From Pseudomonas knackmussii B13 (GTDB taxonomy: Bacteria; Pseudomonadota; Gammaproteobacteria; Pseudomonadales; Pseudomonadaceae), in the NCBI RefSeq assembly GCF_000689415.1, contig NZ_HG322950.1, positions 5,525,501 to 5,589,500 of the forward strand: a stretch of 64,000 nt of DNA, in the 5' to 3' direction. The position numbers and the translations under genes are program-made. Of this stretch, positions 62,735 to 64,000 are shown piece by piece (the first letter of the stretch is position 1; each line of letters opens with the position of its first letter). Below the pieces are notes generated by a model, which was given only the letters and a program-made list of their open reading frames with translations, searched no databases and had not been told where the DNA came from.

Positions 62735-64000
62735 AAGGCGCGGCGCCCTCTTTCACGACCAGGATGTCCTGCATGATCAGGTACTGCAGGTCCGAGCCGT
62801 AGAACATGTTCAGGGCGTCGGTCGGCGAGCAGATCATCGGCTCACCGCGGCGGTTCAGCGAGGTGTTCAGCGCCACGCCGTTGCCGGTGAGCTTCTCCAG
62901 CTCCTTCATGAGGTCGTAGTAGCGCGGGTTGTACTCGCGCTTGAGCACCTGGGCGCGGGAGGTACCGTCCTCGTGCACCACTTCCGGCACACGGGTCTTC
63001 CACTCCTCGTTGACCTCGAAGGTGAAGGTCATGAAGGGCGCCGGATGGTCGATCTTGAACATCTGCGGGCCGACGGTATCCAGCATCGACGGGCAGAAGG
63101 GTCTCCAGCGTTCGCGGAACTTGATCTGCGCGTTGATGCGGTCGGCCACGCCCGGCACGCTCGGGCAGCCGAGGATGGAGCGACCGCCGAGGGCGCGCGG
63201 GCCGAACTCCATGCGGCCCTGGAACCAGGCCACCGGGTTGCCGTCGGCGAGCACCTTGCCGATCAGTTCCGGCACGTTGTCGATCTTGCGCCACTGCGGC
63301 TTGGACTCGTGGCGAGCGCAGGCGGCGATGACGTCCTCGTTGCTGTATTCCGGGCCGAGGTAGACGTGTTCCATCTTCTCCACCGGCACGCCGCGCTGGT
63401 GCGAGACGTAAGCGGCGGCGCCAACGGCGGTGCCGGCGTCGCTGGAGGCGGGCTGGACGAACAGCTCCTTCACTTCCGGACGCGAGATGATCTTCTGGTT
63501 CAGCTTGACGTTCAGCGCGCAGCCGCCGGCGAAGGCGATCTTGCCGGTCTCGCGGAGGATGTCGCCCAGGTAGTAATCCATCATCTCCAGCGCCAGCTTC
63601 TCGAACAGCGCCTGGATGCTGGCGGCGTAGTGGATGTACGGATCATCGGCGATGTCGCCTTCGCGCTTCGGACCGAGCCACTCGATCAGCTTGGGCGAGA
63701 AGTAGTAGCCCTTGCCCTTTTCCTTGTAGCGGCGGAAGCCGATGACGTTGACGTAGTCGGTGTTGATGATCAGCTCGCCGTTCTCGAACTTGGCCAGGCG
63801 CGAGAAATCGTACTTGCTGGCATCGCCGTAAGGCGCCATGCCCATGACCTTGAACTCGCCGTCGAGCATGTCGAAGCCGAGGTACTCGGTCAGCGCGCCG
63901 TAGAGGCCGCCGAGCGAATCCGGGTCGTAGAATTCCTTGATCTTGTGGATCTTGCCGTTTTCGCCGTAGCCGAAGAAGGTCGTGGCGTACTCGCCCTTGC
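62718..64000 (-). CDS. wapO: Carbamoyltransferase for LPS core (WapO-like), C-terminal part
   Basis: At least 427 codons; the 5' end lies beyond the right edge, so the in-frame ATG at 63869 is internal. The NodU/CmcH carbamoyltransferase fold is shown by the C-terminal YrdC-like half: IAFAGGCALNVKLNQKI, FQGRMEFGPRALGGRSIL, CPSMLD and NTSLNRRGEPMICSP. In P. aeruginosa the homologue carbamoylates the inner-core heptose. It runs into wapH with a 17-base overlap, the start of the core-biosynthesis operon in this window. Confidence 0.9.
   Translation of the reverse strand, partial: KGEYATTFFGYGENGKIHKIKEFYDPDSLGGLYGALTEYLGFDMLDGEFKVMGMAPYGDASKYDFSRLAKFENGELIINTDYVNVIGFRRYKEKGKGYYFSPKLIEWLGPKREGDIADDPYIHYAASIQALFEKLALEMMDYYLGDILRETGKIAFAGGCALNVKLNQKIISRPEVKELFVQPASSDAGTAVGAAAYVSHQRGVPVEKMEHVYLGPEYSNEDVIAACARHESKPQWRKIDNVPELIGKVLADGNPVAWFQGRMEFGPRALGGRSILGCPSVPGVADRINAQIKFRERWRPFCPSMLDTVGPQMFKIDHPAPFMTFTFEVNEEWKTRVPEVVHEDGTSRAQVLKREYNPRYYDLMKELEKLTGNGVALNTSLNRRGEPMICSPTDALNMFYGSDLQYLIMQDILVVKEGAAPYDSLG

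Noticed and set aside
63869..63869. ATG at 63869 as the true start of the carbamoyltransferase
   Set aside because: The reading frame continues upstream to the window edge with family-like sequence (EYATTFFGYGENGK), so the gene is truncated, not complete.

Overview
The window is a high-GC, densely packed piece of a Pseudomonas chromosome. From memory, its gene order follows the P. aeruginosa PAO1 stretch from mutL (about PA4946) to the LPS-core carbamoyltransferase (about PA5005). Several local insertions, losses and one rearrangement suggest a relative in the wider P. aeruginosa group rather than P. aeruginosa itself. No rRNA, tRNA, phage, transposase, integron or CRISPR array is visible. 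The mobile-looking DNA is limited to REP-type palindromes between genes.

Layout: (1) 1-8.4 kb: mutL (5' end), amiB, tsaE and the NAD(P)HX repair gene form a tightly overlapped minus-strand operon. Then come queG (+), orn (-), rsgA (+) and the flagellar stator pair motB-motA (-). (2) 8.5-19 kb: an HDOD-GAF protein, rhdA and psd, then a protein with a degenerate PilZ-like region beside fimX. A bidirectional terminator separates fimX from serB, and a YtjB-like membrane protein is divergent from serB. (3) 19-31.4 kb: a lipoprotein phosphoesterase with an ArnT-like glycosyltransferase, an orphan PqiC-like lipoprotein, then a minus-strand run nudF, DUF1249, cpdA, yqiA, parE, phytase-like, retropepsin-like, parC. 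(4) 31.6-37.6 kb: an RsiV-family lipoprotein, cytX and thiC (thiC has a TPP riboswitch), and a TolC-family outer-membrane channel. (5) 37.7-43.1 kb: an accessory metabolic island with class II aldolase, orphan ABC binding protein, EutQ-like cupin, a two-domain flavin/4Fe-4S oxidoreductase and an XRE-cupin regulator. (6) 43.2-51.7 kb: waaA, a LysR/EmrE divergent pair, an FAD oxidoreductase-aldo/keto reductase pair, a possible degenerate-Nudix protein and two adjacent acyl-CoA dehydrogenases. (7) 51.8-64 kb: LPS-core assembly with hldE, a PIG-L deacetylase, mig-14, msbA, a small LPS-kinase-like protein, waaL, three glycosyltransferases and a carbamoyltransferase cut by the window edge.

Functionally, blocks 6 and 7 make, flip, cap and decorate lipid A-core (Kdo transfer by WaaA, heptose activation by HldE, export by MsbA, O-antigen ligation by WaaL, outer-core sugars and carbamoylation). 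Block 2 mixes motility and cyclic-di-GMP genes. Thiamine is handled by riboswitch-linked thiC with the predicted HMP transporter CytX. The most novel-looking items are the 5.4-kb island in block 5, a cyclase-like degenerate domain in the YtjB-like protein, a degenerate PilZ-like protein beside the degenerate c-di-GMP receptor FimX, and an ATC-N9-GAT palindrome controlling the LysR/EmrE pair. All functional calls come from reading translated sequence and remembered families; no database search was run.
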